Below, piece by piece: positions 31,697 through 41,474 of a stretch of 64,000 nt of DNA; positions within the stretch are counted from its first letter, which is position 1, and each line of letters opens with the position of its first letter. Where the stretch lies: contig UEHQ01000009.1 in NCBI GenBank assembly GCA_900489925.1, positions 429,636-493,635 on the forward strand, in the 5' to 3' direction. Position numbers and translations under genes: made by a program. The notes below the pieces were generated by a model. That model worked only from the letters and a program-made list of their open reading frames with translations. It was not told where the DNA came from and did no database searches. The stretch comes from Hyphomicrobiales bacterium (GTDB lineage Bacteria; Pseudomonadota; Alphaproteobacteria; Rhizobiales; Rhizobiaceae).

Positions 31697-32428
31697 TCAC
31701 GCAAACGTCCGGTAACGTCGGATCGTCTCCTCTGCGTCTCCGATTGCCTCAGGCGTGCCCACCGTCAGCCAGTGGCCCTCAAGCATCATGCCGTAGAGGC
31801 GGCCGCGCGCGATCGCCTTGTCGAAGTAGATGTTGAGATTGAAGGCATCGTCCGGCGCATCGTCCAGAAAAGAGGTGTTCATGGCGATAGCGCCAGCATA
31901 GACCACCGGCTTCGGACCTTGTTCGCGATAGCGGCTGAGCTTGCCGTCATTGGCAAGGTTGAAATCGTTCTTGCCGTTATGGCCCGTTGTGTCCTCGAGC
32001 TTGACGCACAGCATGGCCATGTCCATATAGTTGTCATCATAGAATCCGGCTAAGCGTCTAAGGTTACTCGGCCGGTCGCTCGACTCGCCAATCCAAAAAA
32101 GATCAGCGTTCGTCACGAACACATCGCCGCGATCAAGCAGTTTCAGGCCCTTAGCCAAACCGCCACCGTTGTTCATCAGTCTCTCGCGCTCGTCGGAGAT
32201 GATGATTTCCAGGCGCTTGTAGGACCTGAGATGCTCGAGCATCTGTTCTGCGTGATGGTGGACGTTGACTACTGCCCTTTCGACGCCCGCCTCGGCCAGC
32301 GCGTCGAGCGAATAATCGATCATCGGCTTGCCGTCGATCTTGACCAGCGGCTTGGGGATCGTATCGGTAATGGGGCGCATGCGGGTGCCGAGGCCGGCAG
32401 CCAGCACCATGGCTTGTTTAATCGTCAT
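31697..32428 (-). CDS. murU: MurU-like nucleotidyltransferase (N-acetylmuramate-1-phosphate uridylyltransferase)
   Basis: A 243-residue sugar-phosphate nucleotidyltransferase. The signature LAAGLGTRMRPITDTIPKPLVKIDGKP near the N-terminus binds the nucleotide and the VTNADLFW segment carries the metal Asp. In Pseudomonas, MurU turns MurNAc-1-phosphate into UDP-MurNAc after the kinase AmgK in a fosfomycin-bypassing peptidoglycan recycling route. The adjacent upstream gene here encodes an AmgK-like domain 12 bases away, which supports the MurU reading. Other sugar nucleotidyltransferase roles are possible by sequence alone. Confidence 0.82.
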   Translation of the reverse strand: MTIKQAMVLAAGLGTRMRPITDTIPKPLVKIDGKPMIDYSLDALAEAGVERAVVNVHHHAEQMLEHLRSYKRLEIIISDERERLMNNGGGLAKGLKLLDRGDVFVTNADLFWIGESSDRPSNLRRLAGFYDDNYMDMAMLCVKLEDTTGHNGKNDFNLANDGKLSRYREQGPKPVVYAGAIAMNTSFLDDAPDDAFNLNIYFDKAIARGRLYGMMLEGHWLTVGTPEAIGDAEETIRRYRTFA

Positions 32429-32440
32429 TTCATTCGGAAC

Positions 32441-33958
32441 TTATGATTCGGCTGTCGCTATTCCAGCCCTTACGCACCAGTCGCGCAAGGGGGCAAGCGT
32501 ATCGTGCTGCAGGGCAACCCCAAGATATGCAAGCGTGCGTGGCATGTGCTTCATGTAACCCGGCTTGCCATCCCGCTGCATCAGCCGGACCCAGAGGCCG
32601 GCAAGCTTGCAATTGCGCTGCGCCGACATGATGGCCCAGCTCTTCAAAAACGCGGCTTCGTCGAAGTTCGGCTGGCGGCGGCGCAGCGACAGGTAGTGTT
32701 CCATCAGGCGATGGAACAGGTCAGGCTCGATCGTCACCCGCGCGTCCTGCACGATCGATGCGAGATCGTAAGAGGTGGGGCCGATCATCGCGTCCTGGAA
32801 GTCGATCAGGCCGACCTTCTGGATACCAGCCTTGTTCTCGCGCCAGATGATGTTCGGTGAGTGGAAATCGCGCAGCAGAAGGTTCTTCTCTGCCGTTCCA
32901 AGCTGGTCGATCAGCGTGTCCCAGATCGCGAGATATTCGTTCCGCTCGTCCTCGCTTGCCGGTACGCCGTCGCGTTTCCACGGCAGATGCCAGTCGAGAA
33001 CGAGGCGGACCTCCATTTTCATCGCTGTTCGATCAAAATCCGGAATGTGGTGGACATGCGTATCGGTGACGGGGATATCCTGCGGGATCGGTTGCGAATG
33101 CAACTGCGCGAGGCACGCGACGCTTTCCAGATATCGCTCAGCGATCGGCTTTCCTTCATCGTCAAGAACGCCATCGCTGCCGAGATCCTCCAGCAGCAGA
33201 ATTCCCTGGTCATAATCGACGCTGTAGATCTCAGGCGTCGCAAACCCCTCCTGGCGAAGGACATTCGCGATCGCAACGAAGGGATAGGCGTTCTCGGCGA
33301 TATGAGCGACCTTTGGGTAGGGCTTTCCGTCCAGAACAGGTGGCCCCTCCGGCAGCGGTGGCCAGTCCATGAGGATCCGGCGAACGCCGTCATTAGGGTA
33401 GATCGCTTCGTATGCCCGAAGCGAGGCGTCTCCCGTCAGAAACCGGCGTCTCGCCTGCCGAAATCCGGCACCGTCGAGGAAATCGCGAATGGCGAAAACC
33501 CGACGAATTCGGCTGGCTTGCCTTTCAGATGCCAGGATCGTGACCCGTCGCCCGGCTCCCTCATGAGTGAGCCTGAGAACGATGCGGTCATCCGGCAGTT
33601 CGCTTTCGGCCATTTCCGGCCACTCGACCAGACAAACGCCGCCTTGCAACGCCTCGTCGAACCCAAGCTCTGTCAGCTCCGCGGGATCACCGAGGCGATA
33701 AAGGTCGAAATGAGAAACGGGTATCCGCAGATCGTAGGACTGCACCAGCGTAAAGGTCGGGCTCGGCACCTCCAGCTCCAGGTCATCCGCAAGAGCGCGC
33801 AGAAAGGCACGCGCTAGCGACGATTTGCCGGCGCCGAGGTCACCCGAAAGCGCAAGGCAATCGCCCACCCTGAGCGCCAGCGCCAGATCCTCGGCGAGAC
33901 GCACCGTTGCCGATTCGTCTTCGAGAAAAAGGGAGATTTCAGGTGCCGTCGTGGTCAT
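32441..33958 (-). CDS. Fusion of TsaE (tRNA t6A ATPase) and AmgK-like sugar kinase
   Basis: A 505-residue two-domain protein. Residues 1 to about 150 are TsaE, the ATPase of the tRNA threonylcarbamoyladenosine complex: Walker A GDLGAGKSSLARA (39-51), HFDLYRLGDPAELTELGF and VEWPE. Residues about 165-505 are an aminoglycoside-phosphotransferase-fold kinase: RDFHSPNIIW (363-372) is the catalytic loop and IDFQDAMIGP the metal site, as in AmgK, which phosphorylates MurNAc and GlcNAc. The start overlaps divL by ATGA. The reading frame is continuous, so this is a genuine fusion. The fused order is common in Rhizobiales annotations, from memory. Confidence 0.9.
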   Translation of the reverse strand: MTTTAPEISLFLEDESATVRLAEDLALALRVGDCLALSGDLGAGKSSLARAFLRALADDLELEVPSPTFTLVQSYDLRIPVSHFDLYRLGDPAELTELGFDEALQGGVCLVEWPEMAESELPDDRIVLRLTHEGAGRRVTILASERQASRIRRVFAIRDFLDGAGFRQARRRFLTGDASLRAYEAIYPNDGVRRILMDWPPLPEGPPVLDGKPYPKVAHIAENAYPFVAIANVLRQEGFATPEIYSVDYDQGILLLEDLGSDGVLDDEGKPIAERYLESVACLAQLHSQPIPQDIPVTDTHVHHIPDFDRTAMKMEVRLVLDWHLPWKRDGVPASEDERNEYLAIWDTLIDQLGTAEKNLLLRDFHSPNIIWRENKAGIQKVGLIDFQDAMIGPTSYDLASIVQDARVTIEPDLFHRLMEHYLSLRRRQPNFDEAAFLKSWAIMSAQRNCKLAGLWVRLMQRDGKPGYMKHMPRTLAYLGVALQHDTLAPLRDWCVRAGIATAES

Positions 33959-36537
33959 TCCGCAGCGGCGTACGACGGCAGATTGGCCGAAGGAATGCGG
34001 CAGATTACCGTCGTTCCCTTACCCGACTGGCTATCGATGGCGACTTGGCCCTTGTGGAGGTTCACGAAGCTATCGACAATCGACAGGCCAAGCCCGGCAC
34101 CACCGCGTTTTCCGCTTTTCGCGCCGGTTGCGAACCGTTCGAAGACGTTTGAGATCATATCCTGCGAAATGCCCGGCCCGCGATCGCTGACGGAGAAGAC
34201 GAAATCCGTTCCATCGCGACGGCACTCCAGGGAGATGGCCGCGCCCTCGGGCGAGAAATTGGCAGCGTTGGAGAGCAGCTTGACCAGAATCTGCTTCAAG
34301 CGCTGCGGGTCCGCAACGATGGTCCCAAGATGCGCCGGCGCTGTGATTTCCAGCGTTACACCACTGTCCTGCAGTCGGTCGGCAATCTGGATCGCAACAT
34401 CGTCCAGCAGATCGCCGAGATCGATTTCCGCATAGTTCAGCCGCATGATGCCGGCATCGACCGTTGCGAGATCGAGAATGTCGTTCACCAGCGTCAGCAG
34501 AACCGACGAAGAGGTAGAGATATGGTCGATATATTCAGCCTGCCGCTCATTGAGATCGCCGACGCCCGGCGTGCGCAGCAGGTCGGTGAAGCCGATGATG
34601 TTGGTCAGTGGTGAGCGCAATTCGTAGGAGACATGCTGAACGAAATCGTTCTTCAGCTCGTCGGCCTTGCGCAGCGCGTCGTTCTTTTCGGTCAAAGCCC
34701 GCTCGGCACGGACGCTGTCTGTCATGTTGACGAAGGTCAGCATCGTCTGCGCGTTCGGCAGCGGAATGACGGCGTAGTCGAGAACAAGACCGGAAAAGAG
34801 CTCAAGCGTGCCCTGGCTTGAGCGGCGCTCATCGTCGATGCTGGTGATGAGTTCGGCAAAGCTCTTCCAGCCGTCTGGTCGGTCATAGGATGGCGCGCAG
34901 GCCTCGCCAAGCGCACGAATGTGCGTGCCTGGCTTTGCTTCGGCCTCGGTGATGCCCCACAAGGCGCGGAAGGCAGGGTTGGACAGGCGAATGCGGCCGT
35001 CGGCGCCGAACACGGCAACGCCTTCGGAAAGGTGGTCGATGGTTTCGCCCTGGACCTTCAGTAGCGTGTTGTAGCGTGTCTCGAGATCGACCTGTTCCGT
35101 GAGGTTTTCGAACACCCAGGTCGCGCCGCCCTGCGGATGCGCGGTCGCAAAGACGCGCAGCGTCTGGCCGTTGGGCAGGTGCCAGAGGTCGGACTGAGTA
35201 TCGAGCACGCGATAGACCGCGAGTGCGCCTTCCTTCCAAGTCTTCCAATTCAGCTGATCCGGCAGCTTCTTGGCGGCCCGCAGGCGCTCCAGCAGCTCAG
35301 CGTTGTCGGGTCGGCTCTCGAGGAAGGCAATGTCGAGTTCCCAGAGCGATACAAACGCCTGATTATAGAACTGCAGGCGTCGGTCGCCATCGAAGATCGC
35401 AACCGGGGTCGCGAGATGGTCGAGCGTTTCGGCGTGGCTCTTCAGCGTCCGTTCCAGTTCGGCGCGCACCGCTTCAATGCCGGAGACGTCGACGGCGATG
35501 CCGGCGGAACCGCTCGGAACCTTGACGTCGACAACATCAAAGAAGGTCCGATTGCCATTGACGACCGTCGAGATCTTGTCGTGGAAGGGGGATTCCGGCG
35601 TCGCACTGGCGCGGATACGCTCGCGGGCGATCGTCGTCAGAAACTCACGGCCTTCGCTGACCGCCTGCTCGGGCGAGGCAGAATCGACCGCGTCGCCATA
35701 GGCCTGGTTCACCCATGTCAGTCGACCGTCGGTGTCGCGCTGCCATGCCGGCAGGTCAATGGAATCAAGAAGGCCCTCAAATGCTGAAATCGAGGCCATC
35801 AACCGATCGCGCTCGATTTTCAGCTCGGCAAGTTCGGCGCGCAGATTGTTCAGCGCCACGAAGCGAACGAAGGCCCGGCCACCGGAAACGCGTCCCTGTG
35901 CTTCCAGGATCTCGTCGCGGTGGGTTTCGACGACCATGTCGAAGCTCTGCGCCGATTGCCGCAAACGGTCGATCGCACGTTCGAGTTCGGACGCCGAGCG
36001 TGGCTTCAGCCAAAGGCCAAAGGCGAGGAATTCGTTGTCCTGCGGCGCGCCGGTTTCGGCGGGAAGCTGGCCAAGCAACTCGGGACGCTTGTCGCCGTCC
36101 CAGATGACGATGCGCCGGTTATTGTCGGCGATCAGTGCCTGGTACTGGGAGATCTGCTGTTGGGCGTCCGAAAGTGCCGTGCGGATCTCGCGGCTTTCGC
36201 TCTCAAGATTGCCACGCTGGCGAACGACCCACAATGTGGAAAGCAAGGCTGCGGAAATCACGCCGATCACGACGGACAGGCCAACCACCTGCGTGGAGGT
36301 GAAAAGATGCGCGGACGCAGTCGCTTCGACTTCCGCCTGTGCGAGAACGGGCCGGGCAACCGATGCAATGGCTGTACCCGCAGCAAATATCCTTGCTACG
36401 CGGGCCAATATCCCTGCCTTTCGCGCCGAAGCCTTGGAGGCGCCGACGACTGTCCGTTCACCTGCGGAGATCGGGCAGGGGGAAGCATGTATGCCATCCT
36501 CTGCCTGGTCGACCAGGCTATGCATCATTTCCGACAT
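33955..36537 (-). CDS. divL: DivL-type PAS sensor kinase with Tyr at the phospho-acceptor position
   Basis: An 860-residue membrane histidine-kinase homologue. One transmembrane segment lies near residues 83-105, then several PAS-like regions (about 250-620), a HisKA-like dimerisation helix and an HATPase domain. In the H-box, VQHVSYELRSPLTNIIGF, Tyr638 (codon 34624-34626) replaces the catalytic His. The HATPase motifs DPQRLKQILVKLLSNAANFS, SDRGPGIS and GAGLGLSIVDSF are retained. This is the mark of DivL, which in Caulobacter does not act as a classical kinase but controls CckA-CtrA with DivK. ATG at 36537 is used; TTG at 36561 would add 8 residues. Its stop overlaps the TsaE-AmgK gene. Confidence 0.9.
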   Translation of the reverse strand: MSEMMHSLVDQAEDGIHASPCPISAGERTVVGASKASARKAGILARVARIFAAGTAIASVARPVLAQAEVEATASAHLFTSTQVVGLSVVIGVISAALLSTLWVVRQRGNLESESREIRTALSDAQQQISQYQALIADNNRRIVIWDGDKRPELLGQLPAETGAPQDNEFLAFGLWLKPRSASELERAIDRLRQSAQSFDMVVETHRDEILEAQGRVSGGRAFVRFVALNNLRAELAELKIERDRLMASISAFEGLLDSIDLPAWQRDTDGRLTWVNQAYGDAVDSASPEQAVSEGREFLTTIARERIRASATPESPFHDKISTVVNGNRTFFDVVDVKVPSGSAGIAVDVSGIEAVRAELERTLKSHAETLDHLATPVAIFDGDRRLQFYNQAFVSLWELDIAFLESRPDNAELLERLRAAKKLPDQLNWKTWKEGALAVYRVLDTQSDLWHLPNGQTLRVFATAHPQGGATWVFENLTEQVDLETRYNTLLKVQGETIDHLSEGVAVFGADGRIRLSNPAFRALWGITEAEAKPGTHIRALGEACAPSYDRPDGWKSFAELITSIDDERRSSQGTLELFSGLVLDYAVIPLPNAQTMLTFVNMTDSVRAERALTEKNDALRKADELKNDFVQHVSYELRSPLTNIIGFTDLLRTPGVGDLNERQAEYIDHISTSSSVLLTLVNDILDLATVDAGIMRLNYAEIDLGDLLDDVAIQIADRLQDSGVTLEITAPAHLGTIVADPQRLKQILVKLLSNAANFSPEGAAISLECRRDGTDFVFSVSDRGPGISQDMISNVFERFATGAKSGKRGGAGLGLSIVDSFVNLHKGQVAIDSQSGKGTTVICRIPSANLPSYAAAE

Positions 36538-36683
36538 GCGCGGTATGTCTCCGTCTTTCAATGTGCCGCATCACGACAAGACATCCCATTTTCGAAGCAA
36601 ACGGACACGTCCGTGGCCACGAATCGAGTTCTAAAACAATACTTCGGAAGGGAATCGGCGGGAAGGTGCATGGCAAAAAATAA

Positions 36684-36711
36684 GGGCCCGGCATTTGTCA
36701 ATGCCGGACCC
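36684..36711 (-). terminator. Rho-independent terminator of ahcY
   Basis: Eleven-base arms GGGCCCGGCAT (36684-36694) and ATGCCGGACCC (36701-36711) with one mismatch; on the minus strand the hairpin is followed by TTATTTTTT. Confidence 0.9.
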
Positions 36712-36740
36712 TCTAGATGTTGTGGATATTTAATTATTGG

Positions 36741-38141
<1,401 letters not shown>

Positions 38142-38267
38142 TGGGATTCTCCGGGCTGAAAAGCGTCTCAAAAAGGCGAAGGCGCGAAATGGTCACGCCG
38201 CGATATGTCCGCGCGGAACGCGGTTATGGTCGCCGTTTAGCAGGCTTCTATGACGAAGGCAATAATG

Positions 38268-38287
38268 ATATAAAGAAGTCTTTATAT
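38268..38287. promoter_or_regulatory. Palindromic operator-like site upstream of ahcY (SahR-like)
   Basis: Nine-base perfect arms ATATAAAGA (38268-38276) and TCTTTATAT (38279-38287) with a two-base spacer, AT-rich within a GC-rich region, 127 bases upstream of the ahcY start. ArsR-type SahR regulators control SAM-cycle genes in Proteobacteria through palindromes of this general kind. The match to SahR is from memory and unverified. Confidence 0.5.
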
Positions 38288-38306
38288 GTTTATATGAGCA
38301 GATCGC

Positions 38307-38585
38307 TCACATCTCTTCGCCGAACTTGTTCTGGATCAGTTCGTCAAGTGCCTCGAGCGCCTGCGCGGCTTGGTTGCCGCTCGCCGAGACAACGACGCTG
38401 GAGCCCGGGCTGGCTGCGAGCATCATCAAACCCATGATCGAAGTACCGCCAACCGTCATCCCGTCCTTCGAAACGGTTATTGCAGCGTCGAAGGTCTCGA
38501 CCGTCTGCACAAACTTGGCCGAAGCACGGGCGTGCAGACCACGTTTGTTGATGATGAGAATTTCGCGGGAGAGCGGGGAGGTCAT
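38307..38585 (-). CDS. ptsH: HPr phosphocarrier protein
   Basis: A 92-residue HPr. His18 in RGLHARASAKFV is the site phosphorylated by PEP and enzyme I; Ser49 in GGTSIMGLMMLA is the site of the regulatory HPr kinase. In Rhizobiales these proteins form a regulatory phosphotransferase chain without sugar-transport EIIBC subunits. The gene lies 15 bases downstream of the EIIA-Man gene, and hprK is in the same strand cluster. HprK encoded nearby implies that Ser49 is used. Confidence 0.95.
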   Translation of the reverse strand: MTSPLSREILIINKRGLHARASAKFVQTVETFDAAITVSKDGMTVGGTSIMGLMMLAASPGSSVVVSASGNQAAQALEALDELIQNKFGEEM

Positions 38586-38600
38586 GGGGCGCAGAGCTCG

Positions 38601-39002
38601 TTATTTGCCGCTGAGAACGCGGCTGGCAACATTGATGTATTTGCGGCCGGCCTCGGATGCTTCGACGAGCGCCTTTTCCATGTTGTTTTCGCCACGCACG
38701 CCCGCAAGCTTGATCAGCATGGGCAAATTCATGCCGGCAATGACTTCGGTGTGGCCGCTGCTCATCACCGATATCGCCAGGTTTGATGGCGTTCCGCCAA
38801 ACATATCAGTCAGAATAACGACGCCGTGACCATCGGCGGCACTCGCCACCGCTTCGAGAATATCCTGCCGCCTCTGATCCATGTCGTCTTCGGGGCCGAT
38901 GCAGACCGTTTCGATGAATTTCTGAGGACCGACGACGTGTTCGACCGCATGACGAAACTCTTCAGCCAGCTTGCCATGAGTGACAAGCACAAGTCCGATC
39001 AT
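38601..39002 (-). CDS. PTS EIIA component, mannose family
   Basis: A 133-residue EIIA-Man-type protein, called ManX or PtsM-type in rhizobia. His9 in LVLVTHGKLAEEF is the phosphorylated residue and LTDMFGGTPSNLA is the family signature. ATG at 39002 is used. It would accept phosphate from HPr. No EIIB, EIIC or EIID is in the window, so a regulatory role is the usual reading for this cluster. It is 154 bases downstream of hprK and 15 bases upstream of ptsH. Confidence 0.93.
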   Translation of the reverse strand: MIGLVLVTHGKLAEEFRHAVEHVVGPQKFIETVCIGPEDDMDQRRQDILEAVASAADGHGVVILTDMFGGTPSNLAISVMSSGHTEVIAGMNLPMLIKLAGVRGENNMEKALVEASEAGRKYINVASRVLSGK

Positions 39003-39155
39003 GATATTACTGCTCCTAGTGGCGTATGCAAACGGTGGGCCCAATATCGCAATGCAGCAATCGCGTCCACCGTGGGGGCACATCTTGGCGATGAAAAGCC
39101 GAAGTGCAAGACAAAAATACGACTTTATGGGCCGGATTTGCTGATTTGAGAGGCA

Positions 39156-39608
39156 TTATCGTCCAATATCGGGCAGCGCTGCCATCAGGACAGCCAAAGG
39201 AAGCGGTGCGGTGGCCAGCAATCGAACGACCGGGAGGTCGATGCCCTCAGCGACGACCGACCGTTCATTTACAGGCGGAACGCGATCTTCTCCTGTAACG
39301 TTGCCGGGCAGGACCGCATAGTGCATCCGCGCTTCGTCGATATGAGGCACGCGGACAATGCCGGTCCCGCGAAGTTCGATGAGCCCGGCAATCGTCGGAG
39401 GACATCGCGCGACCACGTCTTCGCCGCGCCGGGAGATGAGCACCTGGTCGTCCGCGACGAGCACCGAGGAGATGTTCCTCCTTTGCGCTTCGGCAATGCA
39501 GGTGAAGGCAAGCATCGACTTTCCCCATCCCGATGGACCGAGGAACAGAAGGCCGGTCTTGCCGACGACAATAGCGGTGGCGTGAATGTTCGACGGGGCG
39601 TCGGTCAT
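39156..39608 (-). CDS. hprK: Short HPr kinase/phosphorylase (C-terminal kinase domain only)
   Basis: A 150-residue protein equal to the kinase domain of HprK; Gram-positive HprK is about 310 aa with an extra N-terminal domain. Walker A LGPSGWGKSMLAF is near residues 23-35, and the RGTGIVRVPHID segment matches the family. It phosphorylates HPr on serine. The short form is normal for alphaproteobacteria. The 5' end overlaps chvG by 4 bases, which ties it translationally to the ChvGI system. Confidence 0.92.
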   Translation of the reverse strand: MTDAPSNIHATAIVVGKTGLLFLGPSGWGKSMLAFTCIAEAQRRNISSVLVADDQVLISRRGEDVVARCPPTIAGLIELRGTGIVRVPHIDEARMHYAVLPGNVTGEDRVPPVNERSVVAEGIDLPVVRLLATAPLPLAVLMAALPDIGR

Positions 39609-41395
39609 GCGGTCGTGTCGACGGGCAGGGCAAGAATGAAGCGAGCGCCGACGACCTTCTCGCTTTCGGCATCGATGATGTTTTCCGCCCGCAGTGAGCC
39701 GCCATGTGCTTCGGCAATCTGTCGGCTGATCGAAAGGCCGAGGCCGGAATTCTGGCCAAATCCTTCGGATTCGGGGCGGTCTGTATAGAAGCGCTCGAAG
39801 ATGCGATCGATATCCTCGGCCTGGATACCAGGACCATTGTCCTCGACGTAGACGATGCAGCGCGAGCGCGTCCGCACCAGCCTGACGGTGATCTTGCCCT
39901 CGTGGTCGGCAACGAAGGAGCGTGCATTTTCGATCAGGTTCGTAATGATCTGGCCAATGCGCAGGTCGTGCCCATTGACGACGAAACGGGTTTTCACACC
40001 GGGCTTCCGCTCGATCGCGAATTCGATCTGAACCTCTTTCTTGCGGTTGTGTATCTGGCGCGACACGTCGACGAGATCGCGCAGCAGGATCTCAAGATCG
40101 ACTGATCCGGCGTCGACACGGGCGAGCTCGGCGTCGAGGCGCGAGGCATCAGAGATATCGCTGATGAGGCGATCGAGGCGGCGCACGTCGTGCTGGATCA
40201 CATCCATGAGACGCTTCTTTGAATCGTCCGACTTCGCGAGCGGCAATGTTTCGACCGCACTGCGCAGCGATGTCAGCGGGTTCTTGAGCTCATGGCTGAC
40301 ATCGGCCGCAAAGCTCTCGATCGCGTCGATGCGGTCGTAAAGCGCGGTAGTCATCTCGCGCAGTGCGATCGACAAGTTCCCGATTTCGTCCTGACGCGCC
40401 GAGAAATCCGGGATCTCCTCGCGCTCCTTGGCGCCGCGTCGGACGCGGATAGCGGCGGCCGACAGGCGGCGCAGCGGATTTGCGATCGTGGAAGACAGCA
40501 CCAGCGAGAGCAACACGTTGACGAGCGTCGCAACACCGAAGACGCGCATGATGCCAAGGCGCTCCGCATGGACGATGTTGTCGATGTCACCCGCCTGGGT
40601 CGACAGGAGAAGAACGCCAAGCACAGCACGGAAGCGCTGGATCGGCACCGCGACCGAAACAATCAACTCGCCTTTCTCGGTGGTGCGCACGACGGCGCCG
40701 CGGACACCGGTCAGCGCGTTCATGACCTCAGGATAGATCGAACCGTCACCGCCGGGCGCTTCCTTGTAAAGGGGCAGGTTACCGGGCTGGAGCACCTTGT
40801 TGAAGATCGTCGTGAACCATTCGCCCCAAGTCTGCTCCTGATCCTCGACGGGCGGCAGATCGAAGCGTAGCACCTGCCCGCGCGAATAAAGATGGCGCGA
40901 GTCGAGCAGCAGATTGGCGTCGGCGTCGAAGATGCGTGCGCGTGTGCGGGTAGGGGAGATCAGTCGACGCAATACCGGCGCCACCTTCTCCGGATCGATC
41001 GGGAACTCGAGGTCCTCGTCGTTCGGAACAGGCGTAATGCTTTGTCCGGCCTGCAGTTCCAGCAGCTTCTCGGGATCGATGGTAATGGAGTTGGTGTCGA
41101 CCGAGGCGGAGGCCGAGACGGCACCCGCGATGATCTCGCCTTGCGTCAACAGGCTCTCGACACGGGCGTCAATCAGCCCCTCGCGGAACTGGTTGAGGTA
41201 GAGAATGCCGCCGACGAGAACGACGAGCGCCGCAAGATTGAAGAAAAGAATGCGGCGCGTCAGGCTGGAAAAGACCGCATTGCCGAAGATCCGGCGGATA
41301 ATCGTAAAGGGATGCGACCAACGCCTTCCCTTGACGCGGCGGCCGCTTACGCCCTCCACGTCATCCAGATCCCTTTCCTGCACCAACTGTGCCAA
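39605..41395 (-). CDS. chvG: Sensor histidine kinase ChvG (ExoS)
   Basis: Inner-membrane kinase of the ChvG/ChvI system, which senses acid and envelope conditions through the periplasmic ExoR repressor and controls exopolysaccharide, motility and host interaction in rhizobia and Agrobacterium. It is 596 aa: TM1 about 49-69, a periplasmic sensor domain about 70-280, TM2 about 281-303, then HAMP, HisKA with His368 (FAADVSHELKNPL) and HATPase (VEDNGPGIQAEDID, GLGLSISRQIAEAHGG). The start is TTG at 41395, supported by an AAAGGG site seven bases upstream. It overlaps hprK by 4 bases. Confidence 0.95.
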   Translation of the reverse strand: MAQLVQERDLDDVEGVSGRRVKGRRWSHPFTIIRRIFGNAVFSSLTRRILFFNLAALVVLVGGILYLNQFREGLIDARVESLLTQGEIIAGAVSASASVDTNSITIDPEKLLELQAGQSITPVPNDEDLEFPIDPEKVAPVLRRLISPTRTRARIFDADANLLLDSRHLYSRGQVLRFDLPPVEDQEQTWGEWFTTIFNKVLQPGNLPLYKEAPGGDGSIYPEVMNALTGVRGAVVRTTEKGELIVSVAVPIQRFRAVLGVLLLSTQAGDIDNIVHAERLGIMRVFGVATLVNVLLSLVLSSTIANPLRRLSAAAIRVRRGAKEREEIPDFSARQDEIGNLSIALREMTTALYDRIDAIESFAADVSHELKNPLTSLRSAVETLPLAKSDDSKKRLMDVIQHDVRRLDRLISDISDASRLDAELARVDAGSVDLEILLRDLVDVSRQIHNRKKEVQIEFAIERKPGVKTRFVVNGHDLRIGQIITNLIENARSFVADHEGKITVRLVRTRSRCIVYVEDNGPGIQAEDIDRIFERFYTDRPESEGFGQNSGLGLSISRQIAEAHGGSLRAENIIDAESEKVVGARFILALPVDTTA

Positions 41396-41474
41396 CGACA
41401 GGCCCTTTCGGAGAGCGGTCCGCAGGCCGCGAACTCAGCTCTCTACAATTCTCGTATGCCGCACCGCTCGGGCG

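Noticed and set aside
38142..38306. Possible SAH or SAM riboswitch before ahcY
   Set aside because: No fold or conserved block of the SAH, SAM-II or SAM/SAH riboswitch classes could be identified by eye; the palindrome at 38268-38287 fits a protein operator better.
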